Positions 1-8,613 of a stretch of 64,000 bases of DNA are shown here, piece by piece (within the stretch, counting starts at the first letter, position 1; each line of letters opens with the position of its first letter). Below the pieces are notes generated by a model. That model searched no databases and had not been told where the DNA came from. It saw nothing but the letters and a program-made list of their open reading frames with translations. A program made the position numbers and the translations under genes. The stretch is from Mycobacterium sp. KBS0706 (lineage in GTDB: Bacteria > Pseudomonadota > Alphaproteobacteria > DSM-16000 > Inquilinaceae): assembly GCF_005938675.2 (NCBI RefSeq), contig NZ_VCCH02000031.1, positions 17,468 through 81,467 on the forward strand, in the 5' to 3' direction.

Positions 1-98
1 CCGAGGACATCGCCCGCACCTGCCACGCCCACCCGACCCTGAACGAGGTGGTCAAGGAAGCGGCGCTGGCGGTCGACGGCCGGCCGATCCACATCTGA
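1..98 (+). CDS. lpd: Dihydrolipoyl dehydrogenase, C-terminal end (partial)
   Basis: Only the last 31 codons are in the window, read from base 3 to the TGA at 96-98. The peptide contains CHAHPTLNE followed by VKEAALAVDGRPIHI. This is the C-terminal interface region of the E3 subunit of 2-oxo acid dehydrogenase complexes. Its His-Pro...Glu motif supplies the catalytic dyad of the partner subunit in the homodimer. The family fit is strong despite the short length. Which complex it serves (pyruvate, 2-oxoglutarate or branched-chain) cannot be told from this piece. Confidence 0.85.
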   Translation, partial: EDIARTCHAHPTLNEVVKEAALAVDGRPIHI

Positions 99-120
99 CG
101 GCTGACGGCCACTCCTTTCA

Positions 121-213
121 CCGTCATGGCGAGCCCCGAAGGGGCGTGGCCATCCAGGGCCACTCGCACCGGCCCCCTGGATGGCCACGGCGCTGCGCGC
201 CTCGCCATGACGG
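121..213. repeat. Intergenic palindromic repeat, family A copy 1
   Basis: The element is bounded by perfect 13-base terminal inverted repeats (CCGTCATGGCGAG at 121-133 and CTCGCCATGACGG at 201-213). A second nested inverted pair lies inside (GGCCATCCAGGG with CCCTGGATGGCC). A second copy of the same element is at 47574-47661. It lies between lpd and the GlxA-like regulator and is not coding, although a reading frame runs through it. Confidence 0.85.
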
Positions 214-302
214 TTCAGGATTGGCGCGAGTCGTCGTCAGGCCCTGGAAGCGTCGGGACGCCCATCCTTGACGCTGCGACCATGATCGCGTTCCCATCGC
301 TC

Positions 303-1265
303 ATGACCCAGCCGCCGCCGAACCGCAGCGTCGCCGTGCTCGCCTATGACGGGCTGTGCACCTTCGAGTTCGGCGTCGCGGTCGAGGTGTTCGGCCTGCC
401 GCGGCCGGAATTCGCCGACTGGTACCGCTTCACCGTCTGCGCCGCCGAGCCCGGGCCGCTGCGCGCCATCGGCGGCATCCAGGTCCAGGCCGAGGCCGGG
501 CTGGAGGCGCTGGAGCAGGCCGGCACCATCGTCGTGCCCGGCTGGCGCGGTATCCGCAAGGCCCCGCCCGAGCCGCTGCTGGCCGCGCTGCGCCAGGCCC
601 ATGACCGCGGCGCCCGGCTGGTCTCGATCTGCTCCGGCGTCTTCGTGCTGGCCGCCGCCGGCGTGCTGGCCGGCCGCCGCGTCACCACCCATTGGCGCTA
701 TGCCGAGGCCCTGGCCGCGCAGTATCCGGACATCCGGATCGTGCCCGACGTGCTGTATGTCGACGAAGGCCAGGTGCTGACCTCGGCCGGCAGCGCCGCC
801 GGGCTGGATCTATGCCTGCACATCGTGCGGCGCGACTGGGGCGCGCGGATCGCCAACCAGGTGGCGCGGCGCCTGGTGGTGCCGCCGCATCGCGAGGGCG
901 GCCAGGCGCAATATGCCGACCGGCCGGTGCAGGTCGAGGAGCGGCCGCGCCTGGCCGCGCTGTTCGACTGGGCAAGGCGCCACCTGGCCGAGGACCTGCC
1001 GCTGGAGCGGCTGGCCGACCAAGCCGGGATGAGCCTGCGCACCTTCCTGCGCCGATTCCGCGATGCCACCGGCACCACCCCGGCGGAGTGGCTGGTCGGC
1101 GAACGCCTGGCGCTGGCCCGCGAGCTGCTGGAGACCACCGCCCTGCCGGTCGAGCGCATCGCCACCGAATGCGGCTTCGGCTCGGCCGACACGCTGCGCC
1201 ACCATTTCCGCCGTCGCCTCGCCACCAGCCCGGCCCGCTACCGCGCCGGCTTTGCCCTCGGTTGA
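303..1265 (+). CDS. GlxA/FtrA-family transcriptional regulator (DJ-1/PfpI + AraC HTH)
   Basis: Predicted cytoplasmic transcription regulator of about 320 residues. The N-terminal half (about 10-170) is a DJ-1/PfpI-like domain starting SVAVLAYDGLCTFEFG, with the elbow cysteine in SICSGVFVLAAAG near residue 110. The C-terminal 100 residues are an AraC-type double helix-turn-helix (LERLADQAGMSLRTFLRRF and IATECGFGSADTLRHHF). The frame is open back to 126, but that extension is the palindromic repeat and is discarded. ATG 303 (or 282) gives the usual family length. Family members sense small molecules through the amidotransferase-like fold; the ligand here is unknown. The thpR gene follows 13 bases downstream. 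Confidence 0.85.
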   Translation: MTQPPPNRSVAVLAYDGLCTFEFGVAVEVFGLPRPEFADWYRFTVCAAEPGPLRAIGGIQVQAEAGLEALEQAGTIVVPGWRGIRKAPPEPLLAALRQAHDRGARLVSICSGVFVLAAAGVLAGRRVTTHWRYAEALAAQYPDIRIVPDVLYVDEGQVLTSAGSAAGLDLCLHIVRRDWGARIANQVARRLVVPPHREGGQAQYADRPVQVEERPRLAALFDWARRHLAEDLPLERLADQAGMSLRTFLRRFRDATGTTPAEWLVGERLALARELLETTALPVERIATECGFGSADTLRHHFRRRLATSPARYRAGFALG

Positions 1266-1278
1266 GCCGAGGATCGCC

Positions 1279-1815
1279 ATGCTCCGCCTCTTCATCGCCA
1301 TCGCCATCCCCGCCGCTTTGCGGCCCCGCCTGATCCTGCTGCAGGGCGGCGTGCCCGGGGCACGCTGGACCAACGCGGCCGATTTCCACCTGACCCTGCG
1401 CTTCATCGGCGAGGTCGACACGCTGGAGGCGGAGGAGATCGACCAGGCGCTGCACGCCATCGCCGCCCCCGGCTTCAGCCTGGCGCTGGACGGGGTCGGC
1501 CGGTTCGGCACCAAGCGCGCCGCCTCGACCCTGTGGGCCGGGGTGGCGGCAGAGCCGGCGCTGAATTTCCTGCACGCCAAGATCGACCGTGCCCTGGTCG
1601 CCGCCGGCCAGCCGCCGGACGACCGCAGCTACGCCCCGCACGTCACCCTGGCCCGGCTGCGCCAGGCCCCAGCCGAGCGCGTCGAGCGCTGGCTGCTGGA
1701 GCACGGCCCGTTCCGCGCCGAGCCCTTCCCGGTCGACGCCTTCCACCTGTACCAGAGCCATGTCGGCCGCGAGGGCGCGGTGTATGAGATCCTGGAGAGC
1801 TATCCTCTGACATAG
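1279..1815 (+). CDS. thpR: RNA 2',3'-cyclic phosphodiesterase (2'-5' RNA ligase family)
   Basis: A 178-residue cytoplasmic protein of the 2H phosphoesterase superfamily. Both catalytic HxTx motifs are visible: FHLTLRFIG near residue 39 and PHVTLARLR near residue 123. The length matches ThpR/LigT. The family opens 2',3'-cyclic phosphate ends of RNA and in vitro reversibly joins 2'-5' bonds. The start is the ATG at 1279, which gives the usual family N-terminus LRLFIAIAIP. An upstream in-frame extension lies inside the preceding regulator gene in another frame and is rejected. It may be co-transcribed with the GlxA-like regulator, but no functional link is evident. Confidence 0.9.
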   Translation: MLRLFIAIAIPAALRPRLILLQGGVPGARWTNAADFHLTLRFIGEVDTLEAEEIDQALHAIAAPGFSLALDGVGRFGTKRAASTLWAGVAAEPALNFLHAKIDRALVAAGQPPDDRSYAPHVTLARLRQAPAERVERWLLEHGPFRAEPFPVDAFHLYQSHVGREGAVYEILESYPLT

Positions 1816-1847
1816 CCCTTCGGATCGACGGCGGCAGGGATCGGAAA

Positions 1848-2273
1848 TTGGACATGGACGACGTCATCCGGCTTTCTCTCTATCTGCCGGAGTACTTCTT
1901 CTCCTCGATCCGCTGGCCGTTCCTGCTGGGGTCGTTCACGGCCGTTCCCGCCCTGGGCGTGATCTGCCTCGCCGTGGGATCCGTCCTGGGGCTCGTCCGG
2001 CGAAATCCGCGCCTGCTCGTGTTCCTGATCCCGGTCGCGGTCAGCCAAGCCCTCGTCGTGGCCGCCGGCCTCTTGGGAGAGCCGGGATTCTGGGGAGCCG
2101 ACGGGGGGATCTACACCATCTTCCTGGTGCTGCAGATCATCCTTGCCGGCGCTCTGTTCTCCCGCTCACAGGGCGCCATGCTGGCGGCGGCAGCCCTGGC
2201 CCTGTTTTCATTCGCCTACGCCTTCGCTGCGATCGTCGTCGCGGCGACGGCCTTCCACGTCCCCACGCCGTAG
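1848..2273 (+). CDS. Small integral membrane protein of unknown function
   Basis: A 141-residue, very hydrophobic protein with about four membrane segments (about residues 20-45, 53-75, 85-107 and 112-135) and no recognised domain. The first in-frame start is TTG 1848, with AGGGA seven bases upstream. ATG 1854 is the alternative, and choosing between them changes only two residues. It sits between thpR and the convergent UbiH-type gene, whose stop is six bases away. I do not recognise the family. Confidence 0.6.
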   Translation: MDMDDVIRLSLYLPEYFFSSIRWPFLLGSFTAVPALGVICLAVGSVLGLVRRNPRLLVFLIPVAVSQALVVAAGLLGEPGFWGADGGIYTIFLVLQIILAGALFSRSQGAMLAAAALALFSFAYAFAAIVVAATAFHVPTP

Positions 2274-2279
2274 CGGATT

Positions 2280-3509
2280 TCAGGTCCCCCGCCGCGACCC
2301 CAGCCCCATCGCCTGGCGCATGAAGAAGCGCTTCACCGGCGGCAGGCGGCCGACGGCGGCGAGGCCGAGGTCGCGGGCCAACTGCACCGGGGCCAGGTCG
2401 GTCGAGAACAGCCGGTTCAGCCCGTCGGTCGCCAGGATCATGGCGACATTGTCCGGCCGCCGCGCCTGCTCGTAGCGCTGCAGCATCGTGGGATCGCCGA
2501 GGTCGAGGCCGAGCCGGCTGCGCTCGACCAGCAGCTCCGTCAGCACGGCGATGTCACGCAGCCCGAGATTGAGCCCCTGGCCGGCGATCGGGTGGATGCC
2601 GTGCGCCGCCTCGCCGATCAGCGCCGCCCGCCGGGCGCCGTAGCGCCGGGCATGGATCACCCCGAGCGGATAGGTGAAGCGCTTGCCAAGCAGCCGCACC
2701 GGCCCCAGCCAGTCGCCGACCGTGGCCTGCAGCGCCGCGTCGAAGGCGGCGACCGGCCGGTGCACCAGGTCGTCGGCGGTGTCCGGATGCTCGGTCCAGA
2801 CGATCGAGGAGCGGTGGTTGCCCTCGGCATCGTCGGTCATCGGCAGCACGGCGAAAGGCCCGGCCGGCAGGAAATGCTCGACCGCCACGCCCTCATGCGG
2901 CTCGGCATGCGCCATGACGCAGACCACCGCCTTCTGCCGGTAGGCGAAGCTGCGCGCCGGGATGCCCAGCTGCTGCCGGGTGAAGGAGCCGCGGCCGTCG
3001 GCGCCGATCACCAGGTCGGCCCGCACCACCCTTCCGTCGGCCAGGGTCACCGCGGCGTGGCCGGTGCCGGTCTCGACCGCCACCATCTTGGCCGGGGCGA
3101 CATGGCGCACCGCCGGCAGGGCGTCCAGCCGCTCGAACTGCGCCAGCCGCAGCAGCCGGTTCTCGACGATGTGGCCGAAGGGGGCGCCGTCCGACTCGCC
3201 GGCCATCTCCTGATGGTCGAAATGCAGGAACACCGGGGCGCGGCCGTCAGCGATGCGGATGTCGAGGATCGGCTCGGCCTGGTCCGCCACCGGGTCCCAC
3301 AGCCCGGCCGAGGCGACGATCCGGCGCGAGCCGTAGGACAGCGCAGTGGTGCGGCCGTCGAATGTCGGCAGGGTGCGGGTCGCCGCCGGCTCCTGGTCCA
3401 GGATCACGGTGTCGATGCCGGCCTGGCCGAGGGCCGCCGCCATGGTCGCCCCAGCGAGGCCGCCGCCGACCACCACGACCTGGGCGCGCAGTGAAGTGCT
3501 GTCGTTCAT
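2280..3509 (-). CDS. UbiH/UbiF/VisC/COQ6-family FAD-dependent hydroxylase
   Basis: A 409-residue class A flavoprotein monooxygenase. The FAD-binding GxGxxG (VVVGGGLAGATMAAAL) is at the N-terminus, a DG motif (VIGADGRGS) is in the middle, and the C-terminal GD-like motif reads ALIGEAAHGIHPIAGQG, with Glu where Asp is more usual. The family hydroxylates the aromatic ring during ubiquinone synthesis with NAD(P)H and oxygen. Which ring carbon cannot be decided here. The start is the ATG at 3509 just before the Rossmann strand; a 17-residue upstream extension looks non-coding. Its place beside an aminotransferase-ftsK pair fits gene orders I recall from Rhodospirillales. Confidence 0.88.
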   Translation of the reverse strand: MNDSTSLRAQVVVVGGGLAGATMAAALGQAGIDTVILDQEPAATRTLPTFDGRTTALSYGSRRIVASAGLWDPVADQAEPILDIRIADGRAPVFLHFDHQEMAGESDGAPFGHIVENRLLRLAQFERLDALPAVRHVAPAKMVAVETGTGHAAVTLADGRVVRADLVIGADGRGSFTRQQLGIPARSFAYRQKAVVCVMAHAEPHEGVAVEHFLPAGPFAVLPMTDDAEGNHRSSIVWTEHPDTADDLVHRPVAAFDAALQATVGDWLGPVRLLGKRFTYPLGVIHARRYGARRAALIGEAAHGIHPIAGQGLNLGLRDIAVLTELLVERSRLGLDLGDPTMLQRYEQARRPDNVAMILATDGLNRLFSTDLAPVQLARDLGLAAVGRLPPVKRFFMRQAMGLGSRRGT

Positions 3510-3602
3510 GGCGCGCAGCATCGGAGCGCGGAGTCGCGCTGTCCAGTGGCGGCGTGTCACATCAGCCGATGCCAGGCCGCCGTTTCGTGTTAGGATTTCG
3601 GC

Positions 3603-3749
3603 ATGGTTCGGATTCTTCTCCTATTCGCCCTGGTGCTGGCCGCGGGATGCTCCGAGCGGCGGGGCGTCGGCGTCGCCGCCGGCGGCAGCTGGGGCTCGTC
3701 CGGCGGCGCCGGCAGCATGATGTCGCTGTCGATCCCGTTCGGCCTCTGA
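3603..3749 (+). CDS. Small predicted lipoprotein (48 residues)
   Basis: A 49-codon frame from ATG 3603 to TGA 3747-3749. The protein begins with MVRILLLFALVLAAGCSE, a signal peptide ending in a convincing lipobox (LAAGC), and continues as a glycine/serine-rich tail ending LSIPFGL. A good ribosome binding site (AGGA) lies eight bases upstream. It is divergent from the UbiH-type gene. Because of its size it would be missed by many gene callers. The call rests on the lipobox and the ribosome binding site; function is unknown. Confidence 0.65.
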   Translation: MVRILLLFALVLAAGCSERRGVGVAAGGSWGSSGGAGSMMSLSIPFGL

Positions 3750-3824
3750 GCCCCGGCAATATCGGGTCGCGCACCGATCCTGATTCGTTCATGATTCGTC
3801 CGAGCGTTCTCCAACCGTGCCGGA

Positions 3825-3843
3825 CCGGCCACACCGTGGCCGG
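3825..3843. other. Strong GC hairpin
   Basis: CCGGCCAC-acc-GTGGCCGG forms a perfect eight-base-pair stem with a three-base loop, downstream of the small lipoprotein gene. It is followed by four A residues rather than a T run, so it is at best a weak terminator on the plus strand. Confidence 0.4.
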
Positions 3844-3880
3844 AAAAGCGCGCCGGACCGGCCGGCCGGCGACGCCGGAT

Positions 3881-3910
3881 TTGACAGGAGAGGTCAGAAG
3901 ACCGGATAAA
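3881..3910 (+). promoter_or_regulatory. Candidate sigma70-type promoter for the aminotransferase-ftsK operon
   Basis: TTGACA at 3881-3886 matches the -35 consensus exactly. GATAAA at 3905-3910 follows after 18 bases as a moderate -10 element, in a locally AT-rich stretch. It lies about 100 bases before the chosen start of the aminotransferase gene. Confidence 0.5.
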
Positions 3911-4015
3911 GTAATTGGAATCTAAGAGCTGTTTCGCGGCGGCACCGGCCGCCGGAAGCGAGGGATGAGGCCGGCGACAGCTGGCCCGACGCGGCATAGG
4001 GTGTTGCAGAAGAGC

Positions 4016-5242
4016 ATGCGGGGCGGCCGACTCAACGAGGCATTGGAACGGCTCGCGGACTATCCGTTCGCGCGGCTGGCGACGCTGTTGTCCGGGATCA
4101 CCCCGCCCGAGGGGGTGGCGCCGCTGGCCATGTCGGTCGGCGAGCCGCAGCATCAGCCGCCGGCCTTCCTGGCCGAGATCCTGGCCGCCAATGCCGGCAG
4201 CTGGAACCGCTATCCGCCCGTCGGCGGCACCCCGGCCTTCCGCGAGGCCTGCGCCGGCTGGCTGCAGCGCCGCTTCAACCTGCCCGACGGGCTGGCCGAC
4301 CCGGCCCATATCCTGCCGCTGTCCGGCACCCGCGAGGCGCTGTTCCTGGTCGCCGAGCTGGCGGTCGATCACCGGCCGGGCGCCAACCAGGTGCCGGCGG
4401 TGGCCCTGCCCGACCCGTTCTACGCCCCCTATGAGGGCGCCGCGGTGATGGCCGGGGCCGAGCCGGTGTTCCTGCCGGCCGGGCCCGCCACCGGCTTCCT
4501 GCCCGATCTCGACGCGCTGGAGACCGACTCGGCGCTGCTGGCACGGCTGAAGCTGCTGTATCTGTGCAACCCGACCAACCCGCAGGGCGCCGTCGCCCCC
4601 CGGGACTATCTCGATCGCGCCATAGGCCTGGCCCGGGCGCATGGCTTCATCCTGGCCGCCGACGAGTGCTACGCCGAGATCTACGACCGCGATCCCCCTG
4701 TCGGGGTGCTGGAGGTCGCTGCCGGCCGGGACGGCGGGTCGCTGGACAACCTGCTGGTGTTCCATTCGCTGTCGAAGCGGTCGAACGCGGCCGGGCTGCG
4801 CTCGGGCTTCGTCGCCGGCGACCCCGCGCTTGTCGCCGCCTTCCTGCGGCTTCGCAGCCATTCCGCCGCCGGCATGCCGCTGCCGATCCAGGCCGCTTCC
4901 GCCGCGCTGTGGGCCGATGACGCGCATGTCGTCGAGAACCGGGCGCTGTACCGGGCCAAGTTCGACGCCGCCGAGTCGGCGCTGGGCGGGCGCTTCGGCT
5001 TCCGCCGGCCGGAGGGAGGCTTCTTCCTGTGGCTCGATGTCGGCGACGGCGAGGCCGCCGCCCGCCGGCTGTGGACCGAGGCCGCGATCCGTACCCTGCC
5101 CGGCGGCTACATCACGCGCCTGGACCGGCCGGAGATCGGCCGGCGCTGGCTGCGCATCGCCGTGGTCCACGACACCGAGACGGTCGGGCGCGCCCTGACC
5201 CGGCTCGGCGAGATCCTGTCCCGATCCGAGGCGGCAGAATGA
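4016..5242 (+). CDS. Class I/II aminotransferase, DapC-like (succinyldiaminopimelate aminotransferase candidate)
   Basis: PLP-dependent fold-type I aminotransferase of about 408 residues. Visible features are YLCNPTNPQG (substrate/PLP Asn region), AADECYAEIY (the Asp that contacts the PLP ring nitrogen), and the Schiff-base lysine in FHSLSKRSNAAGLRSGF. The C-terminus has the usual RIAVVHD Arg. The overall look is that of the alphaproteobacterial DapC group of lysine/peptidoglycan synthesis, but substrate assignment is inference. The frame is open from ATG 3965; ATG 4016 is chosen because family proteins begin near LERLADYPFARL. Its TGA overlaps the ftsK ATG (ATGA), so the two genes are translationally coupled. 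Confidence 0.8.
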   Translation: MRGGRLNEALERLADYPFARLATLLSGITPPEGVAPLAMSVGEPQHQPPAFLAEILAANAGSWNRYPPVGGTPAFREACAGWLQRRFNLPDGLADPAHILPLSGTREALFLVAELAVDHRPGANQVPAVALPDPFYAPYEGAAVMAGAEPVFLPAGPATGFLPDLDALETDSALLARLKLLYLCNPTNPQGAVAPRDYLDRAIGLARAHGFILAADECYAEIYDRDPPVGVLEVAAGRDGGSLDNLLVFHSLSKRSNAAGLRSGFVAGDPALVAAFLRLRSHSAAGMPLPIQAASAALWADDAHVVENRALYRAKFDAAESALGGRFGFRRPEGGFFLWLDVGDGEAAARRLWTEAAIRTLPGGYITRLDRPEIGRRWLRIAVVHDTETVGRALTRLGEILSRSEAAE

Positions 5243-7908
5243 CGATGGCCGGCACCTCCTCCCGTCGCACGGCGGTGACGCGCAGCTCCGGCCGCGCCGC
5301 CTCGAGCAAGCGCTCCTTCCTGCCGCCGGTGGTGCAGGAGTTCCTGCGCAACCGGGTGCGCGAGCTGAGCGGCTTCGCCATCGCCGTGTTCGGTTGCGCC
5401 CTCCTGGTCGCGCTGGTCAGCTACGCCCCGACCGACCCGTCCTGGAACACCGCCAAATCGGGACCTGCGGCCAACCTGCTGGGCCGGCCCGGCGCGATTT
5501 TCGCCGACCTCCTGATCCAGACCCTGGGCCTCGGCGCCTTCCTGCTGGCCGTGCTGCCGCTGTTCTGGGCCTGGCGGCTGATGCGGCACCAGCCGCTGGA
5601 CCGGGTGTGGTGGCGCGTCACCAGCCTGCTGTTCGGCGTGCTGTTCCTGGCCGCCGGCCTGTCGCCGCTGCCGGCGATCGAAGGCTGGGCCGAGCGCAAC
5701 ACGCTAGGCGGCTCCGTCGGGTCGATGATCCTGAAACGGATCTCGGACACCGTGATCATGTCCGCCGGGCCGGTCGCCACCTTCTGGCTGGCGCTGGCCA
5801 CCGGCGCCGTCGGCCTGTTGCTGGTGCTGGTCGCGCTCGGCCTGTCATCGACCGAATGGCACCGCGTCGGGTCCATCACCGGCGCCGGCGCCCGCACTGG
5901 CGCATCGCTCACGGGATCCGTGCTGCGCGCCTTCGGCCGGGTGCTGCAATGGCTGGGCCTGCGCACGCTGCACGGCGCCGGCACCGTCGCCTCCAGCATG
6001 ATGCGGCGAGAGCCCGCGCCCGAGGCCCCGGCCGCCTTCGCCATGCCCGGGGCCGGCCCGGCAGCGCGACCGCGCTTCGCCCGCGCCAGCCCGCCCGGGC
6101 CGCGGATCGCCGATCCGGAGGCCGAGTCGGACGAGGATCATCCGCCGTCCCGCCCGCCGCTGATCATCGGCGGCGGCCGCACCGAACCCGATCTCGACCT
6201 GCCCGAGGAGGAGGACGACGACCTGATCGACCTGCCCTCGCTGCGCCCGGTCGAGGAGTCGCCGCGCCGTCCCGCCGGCCCGACTCCCGCCGCCGCGCCG
6301 CCCCAGATCTCGCCACAGCGCGTCGCCCCCGCGGCGATCGAGCCGCCGCCCCGCCGCCCCGCCACGCCGCCGCGCCAGACCAGCTTCGAGCTGGCGCCGC
6401 CCGACACCTATGAGCTGCCGTCGCTCGACCTCTTGACCATGCCGGACCCGACCAAGCGGCCGGCCGTGGCCGACCCGCGGGTGCTGGAGCAGAACGCCGC
6501 GGCACTGGAGCAGGTGCTGAGCGATTTCGGCGTCCGGGGCTCGATCGTGAAGGTCAATCCCGGCCCGGTGGTCACGCTGTACGAGCTGGAGCCGGCGCCC
6601 GGCACCAAGTCCAGCCGCGTCATCGGCCTGGCCGACGACATCGCCCGGTCGATGAGCGCCGTGTCGGTGCGCGTCGCAGTGGTGCCCGGACGCAACGTCA
6701 TCGGCATCGAGCTGCCGAACCAGAAGCGCGAGATGGTGCTGCTGCGCGAGCTGCTCGGCTCCGACCAGATGGACAAGGCCGGCTCGAAGCTCGGCCTGGT
6801 GCTGGGCAAGGACATCGGCGGCGGCCCGATCATCGCCGACCTGGCGCGCATGCCCCACCTGCTGGTGGCCGGCACCACCGGCTCGGGCAAGTCCGTCGCC
6901 ATCAACACCATGATCCTGTCGCTGCTGTTCCGGCTGCCGCCGGACAAGGTGCGCTTCATCATGGTCGACCCGAAGATGCTGGAACTGTCGATCTACGAGG
7001 GCATCCCGCACCTGCTGGCGCCCGTCGTCACCGACCCGAAGAAGTCGGTGGTGGCGCTGAAATGGGCGGTGCGCGAGATGGAGGACCGCTACCGGTCCAT
7101 GTCCAAGGTCGGCGTCCGCAACATCGAGGGCTACAACCAGCGGCTGCGCGAGGCCAAGGCCAAGGGCGAGGTGCTGACCCGGCGGGTGCAGACCGGCTTC
7201 GACCCGGACACCGGCAAGCCGATCTTCGAGGACCAGCCGATCGACCTGACCGAGCTGCCCTACATCGTCATCATCGTCGACGAGATGGCCGACCTGATGC
7301 TGGTGGCGGGCAAGGACATCGAGGCGCTGATCCAGCGCCTGGCGCAGATGGCGCGCGCCGCCGGCATCCACCTGATCATGGCGACGCAGCGCCCCTCGGT
7401 CGACGTCATCACCGGCACGATCAAGGCGAACTTCCCGACCCGCATCAGCTTCCAGGTCACCTCCAAGATCGACAGCCGCACCATCCTCGGCGAGGGCGGG
7501 GCCGAGCAGCTGCTGGGCCAGGGCGACATGCTGTACATGGCCGGCGGCGGCCGCATCACCCGCGTGCACGGGCCCTTCGTCTCCGACGGCGAGGTCGAGG
7601 AGACGGTGCGCCACCTCAAGGCCCAGGGCGAGCCGGCCTACAACGACTCGGTGCTGGAGGACCAGGAGGACGGCGGCGGCTTCGATGCGCTGGCGCTGGA
7701 CGGCGAGGGCGGCTCCGGCGACGACCTGTACGACCAGGCGGTGGCGCTGGTGGCGCGCGAGCGCAAGGCGTCGACCAGCTTCATCCAGCGCCATCTGCAG
7801 ATCGGCTACAACCGCGCCGCCCGGCTGATCGACCGGATGGAGCAGGAGGGCGTGGTCAGCCCCGCCAACCATGTCGGCAAGCGCGAAGTGCTGGCCGGGA
7901 ATCACTGA
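5239..7908 (+). CDS. ftsK: DNA translocase FtsK
   Basis: An 889-residue septum-associated DNA pump that clears chromosome ends during division. About four membrane helices occupy residues 45-205, followed by a Pro/acidic linker to about 400. The alpha/beta motor has Walker A GTTGSGKS near residue 545 and Walker B IIIVDEMADLM near 678. A C-terminal winged-helix gamma domain (ASTSFIQRHLQIGYNRAARL) spans about 825-889 and should read polar KOPS-like sequences. The ATG overlaps the stop of the aminotransferase gene. The length is typical of alphaproteobacterial FtsK. In many relatives lolA follows directly; here lolA begins only at 15462. Confidence 0.97.
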   Translation: MTMAGTSSRRTAVTRSSGRAASSKRSFLPPVVQEFLRNRVRELSGFAIAVFGCALLVALVSYAPTDPSWNTAKSGPAANLLGRPGAIFADLLIQTLGLGAFLLAVLPLFWAWRLMRHQPLDRVWWRVTSLLFGVLFLAAGLSPLPAIEGWAERNTLGGSVGSMILKRISDTVIMSAGPVATFWLALATGAVGLLLVLVALGLSSTEWHRVGSITGAGARTGASLTGSVLRAFGRVLQWLGLRTLHGAGTVASSMMRREPAPEAPAAFAMPGAGPAARPRFARASPPGPRIADPEAESDEDHPPSRPPLIIGGGRTEPDLDLPEEEDDDLIDLPSLRPVEESPRRPAGPTPAAAPPQISPQRVAPAAIEPPPRRPATPPRQTSFELAPPDTYELPSLDLLTMPDPTKRPAVADPRVLEQNAAALEQVLSDFGVRGSIVKVNPGPVVTLYELEPAPGTKSSRVIGLADDIARSMSAVSVRVAVVPGRNVIGIELPNQKREMVLLRELLGSDQMDKAGSKLGLVLGKDIGGGPIIADLARMPHLLVAGTTGSGKSVAINTMILSLLFRLPPDKVRFIMVDPKMLELSIYEGIPHLLAPVVTDPKKSVVALKWAVREMEDRYRSMSKVGVRNIEGYNQRLREAKAKGEVLTRRVQTGFDPDTGKPIFEDQPIDLTELPYIVIIVDEMADLMLVAGKDIEALIQRLAQMARAAGIHLIMATQRPSVDVITGTIKANFPTRISFQVTSKIDSRTILGEGGAEQLLGQGDMLYMAGGGRITRVHGPFVSDGEVEETVRHLKAQGEPAYNDSVLEDQEDGGGFDALALDGEGGSGDDLYDQAVALVARERKASTSFIQRHLQIGYNRAARLIDRMEQEGVVSPANHVGKREVLAGNH

Positions 7909-7962
7909 GGCGTAGGCTGGGTTCGCAGGGGCGAGCCCAAAGCCCCATCCACACTCCTACAC

Positions 7963-8033
7963 TGTCATTCTCGGGCTTGACCCCCGAGGATCCAGGGGCT
8001 TTCAGGGCAGCTCTTGGCGGCCCCTGGATGACA
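7963..8033. repeat. Intergenic palindromic repeat, family B
   Basis: This lies in the roughly 320-base gap between ftsK and the next small gene. Outer arms TGTCAT (7963-7968) and ATGACA (8028-8033) flank inner complementary blocks around CCAGGGGC and GCCCCTGG. The GTCATTCTCGGGCTTGACC-type start resembles a widespread proteobacterial intergenic repeat. No gene is seen in the rest of the gap (7909-8228). Confidence 0.7.
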
Positions 8034-8228
8034 GCAAGGGGGATGGCGTCGCCCCTGAGGCCCGCGGCGCCCGCCGCTTCGCTCGGCCCCGATCGTTACG
8101 TGGATTTCATCTCCCGCCCACCAGGGCGTTAGCTCCGGCGACGTAGGGTTCGTCTGTCGGAGCCAAGACGTGGCCTCCCGCCCGCCTCTCCTCCGATCTT
8201 CGTTGTCCCCTCGATGGAGATCGCACAC

Positions 8229-8465
8229 ATGCGCAGGAGCCTTCTGTTCGCCGTTCTCGCGGTGCCCGCCTTGGCCCTCACCCCCGCCTTGGCGATGGCG
8301 CAGACCCAGCCCGCCGCGGCGGCGCCGGCCGCTGCCGCGCCGATGAAGATGAAGACCCACCACACCGCCGGGGTTCATCACCGCAAGGTCACGGCGCATC
8401 GCAGCGCCAACAGCGAGCAGGACCAGACCCGCAAGCTGAACGAGGAGCAGCTGAACAAGAAGTAA
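8229..8465 (+). CDS. Small secreted protein, paralogue 1
   Basis: A 78-residue protein with a clear Sec signal peptide (MRRSLLFAVLAVPALALTPALAMAQ, cleavage expected after AMA). A short Ala/Pro-rich, His/Lys-containing mature part follows, ending QTRKLNEEQLNKK. ATG 8229 is preferred over ATG 8214 because it starts the signal peptide and has GGAG eight bases upstream. The next gene on the same strand is a paralogue: both share the CCCTCGATGGAGA leader, an MRRS start, an HHRK block and the final QTR(K/N)LN(E/Q)(E/Q)QL motif. A strong terminator follows at 8530-8565. Function unknown; probably periplasmic. Confidence 0.8.
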   Translation: MRRSLLFAVLAVPALALTPALAMAQTQPAAAAPAAAAPMKMKTHHTAGVHHRKVTAHRSANSEQDQTRKLNEEQLNKK

Positions 8466-8529
8466 CCGGTTCGGGCCGCAACAGGCCCTCGCTTCCACCC
8501 CCCCTTCCGAGGCGAGGTCCGCGGTCCGC

Positions 8530-8565
8530 GAGGCCCGGCTGCACAGGCAGCCGGGCCTCTTTTTT
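8530..8565 (+). terminator. Intrinsic terminator after secreted paralogue 1
   Basis: A perfect 12-base-pair stem (GAGGCCCGGCTG at 8530-8541 with CAGCCGGGCCTC at 8548-8559), a six-base loop, and then six T residues (8560-8565). It is 65 bases after the stop codon. Confidence 0.93.
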
Positions 8566-8613
8566 CGTGCGCGTGGGGCGGGACCCGAGGATGTCGAGCC
8601 CCATCCCTATGCC

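Noticed and set aside
126..302. N-terminal extension of the GlxA-like regulator from ATG 126
   Set aside because: This stretch is the family A palindromic repeat; the regulator homology and usual length begin at ATG 303 (or 282).
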